From JAYODW01 sp038116745 (GTDB lineage: Bacteria; Pseudomonadota; Gammaproteobacteria; Ga0077536), in contig JAYODW010000001.1 of the NCBI GenBank assembly GCA_038116745.1, positions 151,707-215,706 of the forward strand: a DNA stretch of 64,000 nucleotides, given 5' to 3'. Positions 16,368-23,717 of the stretch are shown here, piece after piece; position 1 is the stretch's first letter; every line of letters starts with the position of its first letter. The notes below the pieces were generated by a model, which saw nothing but the letters and a program-made list of their open reading frames with translations, was not told where the DNA came from and ran no database searches. Made by a program: the position numbers and the translations under genes.

Positions 16368-17324
16368 ATGGCTTTTTTTGAAGATAACTCCCAGACCATC
16401 GGCGAGACGCCGCTGGTGCGTCTCAATCGCGTTGTCGATCCGGGCAAGGCGACTGTGCTGGCCAAAATTGAGGGTAGAAATCCAGCCTACTCAGTGAAGT
16501 GCCGGATTGGTGCGGCCATGATCTGGGACGCGGAGGAGCGCGGCGTGCTCGGACCGGGCGTGGAAGTGGTTGAGCCGACCAGTGGCAACACGGGAATCGC
16601 GCTGGCATTTGTCTGCGCGGCGCGCGGTTACCCTCTCACCTTGACCATGCCCGACACCATGAGCCTGGAGCGACGCAAGGTGCTCAAGGCATTCGGCGCG
16701 CGCCTGGTGCTGACGGAAGGCGCAAAGGGGATGAAAGGCGCTATCGCGAAGGCCGAGGAGATTGTGGCCAGCGACCCGGGTCGGTACTTCATGCCGCAGC
16801 AGTTCGAGAATCCAGCTAATCCGGCTATTCACGAGAAAACCACGGGACCCGAAATCTGGCGGCAGACCGAGGGCAACATCGATGCGCTCGTCGCGGGTGT
16901 CGGGACCGGCGGCACAATCACCGGCATTTCGCGCTATATCAAGAAGACCTGCGGGAAAGCGATTACGACCGTGGCGATTGAGCCTGAGACGAGCCCGGTA
17001 ATCACTCAGACCCTGGCCGGAGACGAGGTCAAACCGGCGCCGCATAAGATTCAGGGGATCGGCGCCGGCTTTGTGCCTGGGGTGTTGGATCTGGACCTGG
17101 TCGATCGCGTTGAACGGGTGTCGAACGAAGAGGCGGTGGCGATGGCGCGCCGGCTGGCGACTGAAGAGGGAATTCTGGTGGGGATCTCCTGCGGCGCTGC
17201 TGCAGAAGCCGCGCGCAGGCTGTCTGAGGAGAGCGCGTTCGCAGGTAAGACCATTGTGGTCATCCTGCCGGACAGCGGGGAACGCTACCTGTCGAGCGTC
17301 CTGTTCGACGACATCGAAGCCTGA
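16368..17324 (+). CDS. cysK: Cysteine synthase A (O-acetylserine sulfhydrylase)
   Basis: This 318-residue PLP enzyme makes L-cysteine from O-acetylserine and sulfide. Lys44 in the SVKCRIGAAMIWDAEERG segment is the Schiff-base Lys, and the Cys after it, instead of the common Asp, also occurs in E. coli CysK. EPTSGNTGIALA binds the substrate carboxylate, GVGTGGTITGISRYIK binds the PLP phosphate, and GISCGAAAEAARRL is the conserved C-terminal block. The match to E. coli CysK runs the whole length. GAAGGAG precedes ATG 16368. A monocistronic gene converging on a small zinc-ribbon gene. Confidence 0.95.
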   Translation: MAFFEDNSQTIGETPLVRLNRVVDPGKATVLAKIEGRNPAYSVKCRIGAAMIWDAEERGVLGPGVEVVEPTSGNTGIALAFVCAARGYPLTLTMPDTMSLERRKVLKAFGARLVLTEGAKGMKGAIAKAEEIVASDPGRYFMPQQFENPANPAIHEKTTGPEIWRQTEGNIDALVAGVGTGGTITGISRYIKKTCGKAITTVAIEPETSPVITQTLAGDEVKPAPHKIQGIGAGFVPGVLDLDLVDRVERVSNEEAVAMARRLATEEGILVGISCGAAAEAARRLSEESAFAGKTIVVILPDSGERYLSSVLFDDIEA

Positions 17325-17345
17325 TCACAGACCGGCGTTCTTTGC

Positions 17346-17552
17346 TCAGTCCCGTGCCGCACGGGGCAGAGGAAGGCGAGGCTCGGTCACCCCGCGGTGC
17401 CGGGCTTGTGCCCAGTCGATGCACCACTCGGAGCAGTAGATTCCAGCCTTCCCCGTGGGGTCGGCGCTGATGCCGTCGTCGTAAATCAGAATGCCGCAGT
17501 TGTCGCACTTCACATAGCGTTCGATGTAGTAGCCGTTATCAGAGAAGCGCAT
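17346..17552 (-). CDS. Small zinc-ribbon-like protein, unknown function
   Basis: This is a 68-residue protein with a CxxC pair (VKCDNCGILIYDDG, Cys16 and Cys19) and a second CxxxC pair (YCSEWCIDWA), the layout of a treble-clef or zinc-ribbon knuckle. A GAGGAA ribosome site lies a few bases before the ATG. It is 184 bp downstream of tmoE on the same strand and may be the last gene of the monooxygenase unit. A short CCCGTG/CACGGG hairpin (17351-17365) overlaps its last codons. I know of no tmo accessory protein of this kind, so the link is by position only. Confidence 0.7.
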   Translation of the reverse strand: MRFSDNGYYIERYVKCDNCGILIYDDGISADPTGKAGIYCSEWCIDWAQARHRGVTEPRLPLPRAARD

Positions 17553-17736
17553 CGCTTTTTCCTCTTCGGGGTTGCAGCCAGCGTGAGACTAGGCCGCTGA
17601 GCGAAGCAGGGCAAGCGGAACCGTGGCAGCTATCCCGCGGTAGTTTGCGAATCACTAACCCTTGCCCTCACGCAGACTGCTCTGTCCTTTGTCGCAGATG
17701 CGTCCGAGCGGGTGCTGATCTTGAGTAGCCGCGCAC

Positions 17737-18735
17737 TCAGGTCAGGTTGAGCCCGCTGCGGAATGCGGCCGTTGCGCCTTGCGCGCGTTGTGCGGCTTCG
17801 GGTTCTCCCGGCAGGTGGGCGCACCAGGCTTCGATCGCCTGTTCTCCGAGCGGTGTCCAGCGCTCGAGCCAGTCGAGAATGACCTGGCGGTTGTCGGTCT
17901 CCTGCAGGATGAACTCCACCAGGGCGCCGGTCCAGCGACGCTGGCGGTCGCTGTCGCGCAGAGCGGATTCACACATCAGACTCAGCAGATCGTCGCGATA
18001 AGCTCGAGCGCTCCGCCCGAGCTCGCGGAAGAGGGCTTCGTCCACCGCCGGCTTCAGCACCAGATTCAACACCACAAACGCCTCACCCCAGTCGTAGACG
18101 ACCAGTGCCCGTTCGACAAGCTCGCGGAAACCCTGCCAGGCGGGTTCTTCTTCCCAGTGACGGCGCTCTGCGTCCGCGAAGCCGATCTCTGGCCGCGCGT
18201 TGGCAAGCTCGCGCGTGCGATAAGCCGTGTGCGACAGCCAGCGCAGGCAGTCGCCGGCCTGAAAAATCGCACAGTTGCTGATCGTGCTTGCAGGCGCCAT
18301 CTGCACCAGATAGGCCGAGGCCATCTGCAGCGCGTGCAGCAGATAGCGGGAGGGGGTGTAAAGCAGAGACAGCGTTGCCAGCCATTCGCGTTCGAGACCC
18401 GCGTCGTGTCCGCGCTCGGCAAAGTCCTCAAGCAATCCGCAGACATAGTTTTCCTGACCGTCCTGCAGGATGTTGTAGGTGCGGTAGACCAGTTCATCCG
18501 GATCGCGGAAAGCGTCCCAGTCGGAATGCTGAAGGAGGGAGCCTTCGCGGTTTTTCCGGAACCAGGCGTTGACAGGCAGATCCTGGTCCAGCTCCCACGG
18601 ACACTCGGCAACATCCGTGCTGAAATGCAGATTGGTCGAAACAATCGCGTACTCATTGGGCCTCTTCCGGGCCTTCTGCAGGTGCGTCCAGGTCTTCAGC
18701 GGCTTCGACGACGCGTTGGCATTTTCGTCGCTCAT
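17737..18735 (-). CDS. tmoE: Diiron monooxygenase hydroxylase beta subunit (TmoE-like)
   Basis: A 332-residue protein with the helical ferritin-like layout of bacterial multicomponent monooxygenase beta subunits. KTWTHLQKARKRPNEYAIVS near the N-terminus and NYVCGLLEDFAERGHDAGL, YTPSRYLLHALQMASAY, and RRWTGALVEFILQETDNRQV further on are typical of the toluene-4-monooxygenase group. The beta subunit does not bind iron; it forms the scaffold of the (alpha-beta-gamma)2 hydroxylase. AGGAGG precedes the ATG, and tmoD ends 24 bp upstream. It is the last recognisable hydroxylase gene of the operon. Confidence 0.92.
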   Translation of the reverse strand: MSDENANASSKPLKTWTHLQKARKRPNEYAIVSTNLHFSTDVAECPWELDQDLPVNAWFRKNREGSLLQHSDWDAFRDPDELVYRTYNILQDGQENYVCGLLEDFAERGHDAGLEREWLATLSLLYTPSRYLLHALQMASAYLVQMAPASTISNCAIFQAGDCLRWLSHTAYRTRELANARPEIGFADAERRHWEEEPAWQGFRELVERALVVYDWGEAFVVLNLVLKPAVDEALFRELGRSARAYRDDLLSLMCESALRDSDRQRRWTGALVEFILQETDNRQVILDWLERWTPLGEQAIEAWCAHLPGEPEAAQRAQGATAAFRSGLNLT

Positions 18736-18759
18736 GGCATTGACACCTCCTGCCAGGTT

Positions 18760-19068
18760 TCAGGACTTCGCGGAGACATAGAATCGAATGTAGTTCTCGT
18801 CCACTTCGATGCGACCGGCGAACGAGCCCAGAATGGTTTCCAGCTCCTGCATGTGGAAACCACGCCCGAGAATGCCTTCCATGGTGTCGCGGCGGATAAC
18901 GCATTCTTCGTCTGTTTCGACCCGGACGTAACCGACGCGATCGTCAACCCGGAAGTCTTTGCCTGGATTGTCTTCCTCGAGCGCCTGAATCGCTGCGTCA
19001 GCCAGCTCCCCCGGCCGAAAAACCGGCCCGACCCGCCTCGAGTCGTCAGTGCCCTGGTTGTCGTTCAT
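18760..19068 (-). CDS. tmoD: Monooxygenase effector/coupling protein (TmoD-like)
   Basis: Starting at ATG 19068 after GGGAGA, the protein has 102 residues. GPVFRPGELADAAIQALEED, RVGYVRVETDEECVIRR and ILGRGFHMQELETILGSFAG are the cofactorless effector pattern of the TmoD/MmoB/DmpM family, which binds the hydroxylase and tunes oxygen activation and substrate entry. The longer frame up to 19221 runs into tmoC and is not coding. It lies between tmoC and tmoE, the order seen in tmo operons. Confidence 0.92.
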   Translation of the reverse strand: MNDNQGTDDSRRVGPVFRPGELADAAIQALEEDNPGKDFRVDDRVGYVRVETDEECVIRRDTMEGILGRGFHMQELETILGSFAGRIEVDENYIRFYVSAKS

Positions 19069-19111
19069 TTCGCTGTCTCCCTGGCACAACAGGCCTGTCG
19101 TGCGGCGATAT

Positions 19112-19438
19112 TTATGAGGAAGTTGCCGCGCTCTGCTCGATATCGACGTAAACGTCATCGCCGCGCAGTTCAACCGGATAAACGGCCAGACGACAGCTGG
19201 CTGGATTGATCCCACGACCACTGGCGACGTCGAACTGCCACAGGTGCGCTCTGCAGGTCAGAGTTCTGTCCTGCAGTCTGCCCTGGACCAGCGGAATTTC
19301 CTGATGCGGACAGGTGCCCTGAACCGCAAAAACCTCGCCGCCATCGGCGTGGATCACCAGAACCTGCGTGCCGCTGATCTCGAAGCTTTCCATGTCTCCC
19401 TCCCAGAGGTCATCGAGGGAACACACGCGCATATACAT
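19112..19438 (-). CDS. tmoC: Rieske-type [2Fe-2S] ferredoxin (TmoC-like)
   Basis: This 108-residue protein binds a Rieske cluster through Cys43-Pro-His45 (CPHQEIP) and Cys62-x-x-His65 (CRAHLWQFD), the exact spacing of T4moC. It passes single electrons from a reductase to the diiron hydroxylase. VFAVQGTCPHQE and the tail NPASCRLAVYPVEL fit the family. GGAGAG lies upstream of the first ATG; a second ATG two codons on (19432) is also possible. A dedicated reductase (TmoF) that would feed this ferredoxin is not found in the window. Confidence 0.93.
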   Translation of the reverse strand: MYMRVCSLDDLWEGDMESFEISGTQVLVIHADGGEVFAVQGTCPHQEIPLVQGRLQDRTLTCRAHLWQFDVASGRGINPASCRLAVYPVELRGDDVYVDIEQSAATSS

Positions 19439-19471
19439 CCCGGGCTCTCCGGCTTGGAACAGACGCCTGTC

Positions 19472-19744
19472 TCAGGCTTCGCTGACGATAGGCTCGAAAA
19501 AGATCTCCACCGTGTCCATCGGTGCAATGCCGGCGCCGGCGGCGGTCTGTTCGCGCGGGAGGGGCGCTTCCGCGTCGGGCAATCGAACCCTCAGGATGGT
19601 TCCAGGGCGGGCCGCAACGCGGCGGCCGATGGAGTGATGCGCGCACTTGCTCGCCACGGTATCCATCGAATCATCACTGTCGATCTCGACGAGCTGCAGG
19701 ACGAAGTCGCTTTCGAAATTACTGACGATCGGCAACGCAGCCAT
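19472..19744 (-). CDS. tmoB: Diiron monooxygenase hydroxylase gamma subunit (TmoB-like)
   Basis: An 90-residue protein with the ubiquitin-like gamma-subunit pattern: LPIVSNFESDFVLQLVEIDS, then MDTVASKCAHHSIGRRV, and the C-terminal MDTVEIFFEPIVSEA. T4moB is similar in size. It caps the alpha subunit in the hydroxylase. GAGGA lies upstream of the ATG, and tmoA ends 26 bp away. The position between tmoA and tmoC agrees with the conserved gene order. Confidence 0.9.
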   Translation of the reverse strand: MAALPIVSNFESDFVLQLVEIDSDDSMDTVASKCAHHSIGRRVAARPGTILRVRLPDAEAPLPREQTAAGAGIAPMDTVEIFFEPIVSEA

Positions 19745-19770
19745 GAATCTGTCCTCTGCGCAGCCCGTCG

Positions 19771-21083
19771 TCAGATCGCTTTTTTCAGCGAAGGTTCGTC
19801 AGCGAAAGCCCAGCGGTAGCCGTGCGCGTCCTGACCGCATTCTTCGGGTGCCAGCCCCATGTAAGCCAGCGCACCGGCAAGTGTCGGAGGCTGTACGAGC
19901 CCGGCCACGAAACGATCGACGAGTGTCATGTGACCCGCGTAACGCTCAGGCTCCTGCTGAAAAATCCAGCGATCCGGCTCCGAGCCGAAGTTGTAGCGCC
20001 GTCCTTTGTACTCCAGCGGGTAATTGCGACAGCCCCATTTTGCGCCCGGCGCGCCCAGGATCGGGAGATTGAACATGTTGCAGATTACCGGGAGCGTTTC
20101 TGGGACAGTCAGGTCCTCGCGGCCGTTGCGCAGGTTCTCAGTAATGACATCCCAGCAGCGGCCCCAGGTGTCGTTCCAGCCGGGGTATTTCTGCTCCAGC
20201 CAGTCGCGGTCCGGTGTTGATGCACCGGCCGCGGGATTCCACCAGACCGTCGGCCGCCAGTACCAGACGCCGAGATGCATGCCGTGGTGAGTGTCGTTCA
20301 GTTCCTCCAGGAAGATGTCCCAGTACCAGGGACGGTCGAGGCCGAGATCGCGGATGCTGCGGTCAAACTGGCCGACAATCCATTCCTCCATGAATTCTTT
20401 GAACGAGCTTTCGCGGCGCGCGAGCGGCGTGTAGTAATCCATGATCGGCCCAGTAAGCACCGAGAAAAGGCGCCACGAACGCCAGAACGCGATATCTACC
20501 CGTTTCTGCGCCTCGGCCTGAAAGCCGTTCTCAAGCAGGATCTTCAGGGCGGGCGCTCCGATCTGGGCGTGCCGCGCTTCGTCGGTCTGAATACTTGAGA
20601 TCAGGTTGGAGAAACTGAAATCGCCGGCCTCGGCCGCGTCCGCCGCCAGTCCGAGAAACTGCATGTTGGTGAAGCCGCTCTCGAATGCAAAGGTCAGCAT
20701 GATGGCAATGGAGACCGCATCGCGACCGTTCATCANNNNNNNNNNNNNNNNNNNNNNNNNNNNNNNNNNNNNNNNNNNNNNNNNNNNNNNNNNNNNNNNN
20801 NNNNNNNNNNNNNNNNNNNNNNNNNNNNNNNNNNNGCCTGTTCGCAGAATTTCATGCGGCTCAGCGCCGCTTTGACTGAATAGGCGCCGGCGTCTTTTTC
20901 ACGCTGCACGCTGACATATTCGCGGTAGGTTGTTTTGTAGGGTTCGTCGTAGCTTTCCCAGGCTGCAGGCGCCAGCCCGAAGGTATCGCTCATCTGCGGC
21001 GGGAACAGCTCCTCGGTGGTGACATATCGCGGAGTCCAGTTGGTATCTCGAGCCAGGTCATACCAGTCGGCGCGTTTCAGCAT
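19771..21083 (-). CDS. tmoA: Diiron monooxygenase hydroxylase alpha subunit (TmoA-like), interrupted by an assembly gap
   Basis: The N-terminal 82 residues (MLKRADWYDLARDTNWTPRY onwards, ending before 20835) and the C-terminal 320 residues match the toluene-4-monooxygenase alpha subunit on both sides of a 100-N gap. GGAGG precedes the ATG. After the gap, FAFESG and the TDEARHAQ block hold the second half of the diiron site, equivalent to T4moA Glu197, Glu231 and His234. The first half (Glu104, Glu134, His137) falls in the gap. Comparison with the ~500-residue T4moA suggests about 95 residues are missing, more than 100 N would encode, and the two visible parts are out of frame across the N-run. 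Substrate range cannot be judged without the missing pocket residues. Confidence 0.93.
20736..20835. other. Assembly gap (100 N) inside tmoA
   Basis: The run is exactly 100 N, like the four other gaps in the window, so its length is a placeholder. The flanking tmoA parts are not in the same frame if 100 bases are assumed. Confidence 0.99.
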
Positions 21084-21185
21084 ATCGGTGTCCTCCGTTC
21101 GTGCGCTGGGCGTCAGCGTTGCCATCTCCAGGGCGTTGCTTGAGTTTCTCAGAGAATGAGGGCCGAGCGCTATCCTGCATGGCAG

Positions 21186-21222
21186 CATCCTCCGGCAGAC
21201 CGGACAGCCCTGCGTGAGGATG
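21186..21222. promoter_or_regulatory. Possible operator in the tmo promoter region
   Basis: A 7-bp inverted repeat, CATCCTC (21186-21192) and GAGGATG (21216-21222), has its arm centres 30 bp apart, upstream of tmoA in the 211 bp between the tmoA start and the degP terminator. Such repeats also arise by chance in GC-rich DNA. No clear -35/-10 or sigma-54 pair was seen. Confidence 0.2.
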
Positions 21223-21294
21223 GCCTGCGATGTTGGTCGGGTACGGGTAGAGCTGCAGGTGTTGCAGAGGGAGACGGGCGCCCGCGAGCGGCCG

Positions 21295-21322
21295 AAAAAA
21301 AGCCCCGGAACGCGTCCGGGGC
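21295..21322 (-). terminator. Intrinsic terminator of the Do-type protease gene
   Basis: Read on the minus strand, an 8-bp perfect stem (GCCCCGGA/TCCGGGGC at 21302-21322, five-base loop) is followed by seven U residues (21301-21295). It lies 59 bp after the protease stop and insulates it from the tmo operon downstream. Confidence 0.88.
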
Positions 21323-21380
21323 AACTCCTGGGAGAGCGGGTAAACAGACGTCTACCCGTGGGGGAGGAAAGAAAGCGGGA

Positions 21381-22883
21381 TCAGGCTGGTTTAACGGTGG
21401 CGAAAAACTGTGACTCGCCCCGCCGCACAAGGACGACCAGCGGGCGGTCAGCCTTTGCCGCCGCGCGCAGTGCCTTTTCGGCATCGCTTTTGTCCGTCAC
21501 GTTGCGCTGATTCACCTGAACGATGACATCGCCGGGTGCCAGTCCACCGCGGTCTGCCGCGCCGCCGGACTTGACGCCCAGTACCAGTGCGCCGGACTGC
21601 GCATCCTCGAGCGCCAGCTTGTCGCGCGCTGCAGGCGAGAGCGCGCCGAGCGCCAGGCCGAGGCCGAGATCGTCATCCGGCGCACCGTTGGCCGGGATCT
21701 GTGCCACCGTTTCGCTGCTGTTCGGGTTGTGGTCGACTACCGCGACCAGACGCCGCGACTCACCTTTCCGCATGACTTCGATGCTGTACTTCTCGCCCGG
21801 TTCGGTGCGGGCCACGCTGCGGCTCAGCTCGCGCGGCGAGTCGACTGCTTCTCCGTTGAACTTCTGAATAACATCGCCGACCTGAACCCCGGCGCGCGCC
21901 GCGGGACTGTCGCTCTGTACCGAGGAAACCAGCGCCCCCTGTGCTTCGCCCAGAGAGAAAGCCTCGGCCACTTCCGGCGTGACTTCCTGGATCTGAACGC
22001 CGAGCCAGCCGCGGGTGACAGAGCCCTTGTGCTGCAGTTCAGCAATCACCTGCTCTGCGTCCGCTGCCGGGATAGCGAAGCCGATGCCGATATTGCCGCC
22101 GTTGGGCGAGAAGATGGCGGTGTTCACGCCGATGACCTCACCGCTGGCGTTCAGGATCGGGCCGCCTGAGTTGCCGCTGTTGATGGGTGCGTCGATCTGC
22201 AGGTAGTCATCGTAAGGACCAGAATGGATATCCCGTCCACGAGCCGAGATGATCCCTGCAGTAACGCTGCCGCCGAGGCCGAACGGACTGCCTATAGCGA
22301 CTACCCAGTCTCCGACTCGGGCATGTTCCGAATCGCCGAATGACACCGTAGGCAGGTCCTTAGCGCCCTCGATTTGCAGCAGGGCCAGATCGGTGAGCTC
22401 GTCGCGACCCACCAGCCGTGCCGTGAACTGGCGACCATCATGAAGGGTGACGCTCATTTCAGTCGCGCCGTCGATGACGTGGTTATTGGTCACGACAAGG
22501 CCGCTCGCATCAATAATGAAGCCCGAGCCGAGGCCCTCTGCTACCGCTGGTGGTGCGCCACGCTGAGCGAAGGGGAAGGGGATGCCGCCAAAGCGACGCA
22601 TCAGCTCGTCCATGCCTCCCGGCCCGAACGGTCCGGGTTGCCCCTGGAGGCGGGCGACCTCACCCATGGTTTTCTTGACGTCGATTTTGACTACGGCGGG
22701 CTGCGTGCGCTCGATCACATCGGCGAACTGCACCCGCTCAAAGACCGGCGCCGGCTCGCGCTCGGTAGCCGTCGCAGGGCTTATCGCCTGTAGCGCTAGA
22801 GCCCCGATAATCGCGGGCGCGGCCAGCCAGACGGCCCTTACGGCAAGCTTTTTGCGGTTGATGGCGAATGGAAGCGTGTTCAT
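21381..22883 (-). CDS. Periplasmic serine endoprotease of the Do family (DegP/DegQ/MucD)
   Basis: A 500-residue precursor. Residues 11-40 form a signal peptide ending near ATA-TE. The trypsin-like domain has His135 (TNNHVID), Asp165 (DELTDLALLQ) and Ser239 (NSGNSGGP). Two PDZ domains follow: one around RGWLGVQIQEV to VGDVIQKFNG and one near the C-terminus around LGVKSGGAADRGGLAPGDVI. The family degrades and refolds misfolded envelope proteins. A Q/G/P-rich loop after residue 80 corresponds to the LA loop. AAGGAG precedes the ATG. It is divergent from a two-component system, which suggests envelope-stress control. Confidence 0.95.
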   Translation of the reverse strand: MNTLPFAINRKKLAVRAVWLAAPAIIGALALQAISPATATEREPAPVFERVQFADVIERTQPAVVKIDVKKTMGEVARLQGQPGPFGPGGMDELMRRFGGIPFPFAQRGAPPAVAEGLGSGFIIDASGLVVTNNHVIDGATEMSVTLHDGRQFTARLVGRDELTDLALLQIEGAKDLPTVSFGDSEHARVGDWVVAIGSPFGLGGSVTAGIISARGRDIHSGPYDDYLQIDAPINSGNSGGPILNASGEVIGVNTAIFSPNGGNIGIGFAIPAADAEQVIAELQHKGSVTRGWLGVQIQEVTPEVAEAFSLGEAQGALVSSVQSDSPAARAGVQVGDVIQKFNGEAVDSPRELSRSVARTEPGEKYSIEVMRKGESRRLVAVVDHNPNSSETVAQIPANGAPDDDLGLGLALGALSPAARDKLALEDAQSGALVLGVKSGGAADRGGLAPGDVIVQVNQRNVTDKSDAEKALRAAAKADRPLVVLVRRGESQFFATVKPA

Positions 22884-22955
22884 TTGCGGTACTCCTTGGG
22901 ACTCGAACTGGCGAGCACAGTAGCGAGCACTGGATTACCGCAGGCTTTCCGCAAG

Positions 22956-23001
22956 ATTAAATTTCGTTAATGTGCCTTTGAGACGTTGAGGTCAGGATAA
23001 T
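22956..23001 (+). promoter_or_regulatory. Candidate OmpR-family binding site and -10 element upstream of the response regulator
   Basis: The 148-bp divergent region holds a direct repeat ATTAA-N5-GTTAA (22956-22970), with 10-bp spacing like CpxR/OmpR-type boxes, and a GATAAT hexamer (22996-23001). No -35 lies at the right distance from this -10, and the repeat sits where an activator would substitute for it. This suggests autoactivation and possibly control of the divergent protease. Inferred from spacing only. Confidence 0.35.
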
Positions 23002-23030
23002 GCGCCTTCGAAAACGGCTGGAGAGACGGG

Positions 23031-23714
23031 TTGCGGATCCTGATAGTCGAAGATGACCGGGACACGCGCGAGTTTATTCGTGGCGGCCTGGCACAGCGCG
23101 GCCATAACGTGGATTGCGCAGCGGATGGCAGGGAGGGGCTCGTACTTGCAAGCAGCGAGTCTTACGACATCGTCGTTCTGGATCGGATGCTGCCGGAGGT
23201 GGACGGTCTGACGATCGTGCGCACGCTGCGCGCTTCGGACAACCGTGTGCCGGTGCTGATCCTGAGTGCCATGGGTGAGGTCGACCAGCGGGTTCAGGGG
23301 CTGCGTGCTGGCGGTGATGATTACCTGGTGAAACCCTTTGCCTTCAGCGAGCTCGAGGCCCGGGTAGAGGCACTGTCGCGCAGGACTGTCCCCGAAGGAC
23401 CCGCTACGCAGCTCATGGTCGCGGACCTCAAGATGGATCTCATAGCCCGGAGCGTCACGCGCGGCGGAGACCGTATCGAACTGCAGCCGCGCGAATTCCG
23501 GCTGCTGGAATATCTGATGCGCCACGCCGGGCAGGTGCTGACCCGGACGATGCTGCTGGAACACGTGTGGGACTATCACTTTGACCCCCAGACCAACGTG
23601 ATTGATGTGCACATCAGCCGACTGCGCAGCAAAATCGACAAGGGCGCGGCGACTCCGCTACTTCACACCGTCCGCGGGGCGGGATATCGACTTGGCGTCG
23701 ACGAAAGCATCTGA
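23031..23714 (+). CDS. OmpR/PhoB-family response regulator
   Basis: A 227-residue regulator. The receiver domain has the acidic pocket VEDDRD, phospho-acceptor Asp51 (VVLDRMLPEVDG) and Lys101 (YLVKPF). The C-terminal winged helix shows LQPREFRLLEYLMRHAGQVL, TNVIDVHISRLRSKID and TVRGAGYRLG. The start is a TTG at 23031, preceded by GGAGAG. The sensor kinase starts three bases after the stop, so they are translated together. Likely targets are its own promoter and the divergent protease gene, judged from position. Confidence 0.93.
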   Translation: MRILIVEDDRDTREFIRGGLAQRGHNVDCAADGREGLVLASSESYDIVVLDRMLPEVDGLTIVRTLRASDNRVPVLILSAMGEVDQRVQGLRAGGDDYLVKPFAFSELEARVEALSRRTVPEGPATQLMVADLKMDLIARSVTRGGDRIELQPREFRLLEYLMRHAGQVLTRTMLLEHVWDYHFDPQTNVIDVHISRLRSKIDKGAATPLLHTVRGAGYRLGVDESI

Positions 23715-23717
23715 TTC

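Noticed and set aside
17646..17736. Search for a reductase (tmoF) start downstream of tmoE
   Set aside because: All frames are closed by stops and the zinc-ribbon gene follows; no FAD or ferredoxin motif is present.
17779..19209. 476-codon frame on the plus strand
   Set aside because: Antisense to tmoE and tmoD, which are clear homologues.
17737..21083. Assigning the diiron operon as an isoprene monooxygenase cluster
   Set aside because: The companion genes of isoprene clusters (glutathione S-transferases, dehydrogenase, CoA-transferase isoGHIJ set) are not adjacent, and the active-site part of the alpha subunit is missing.
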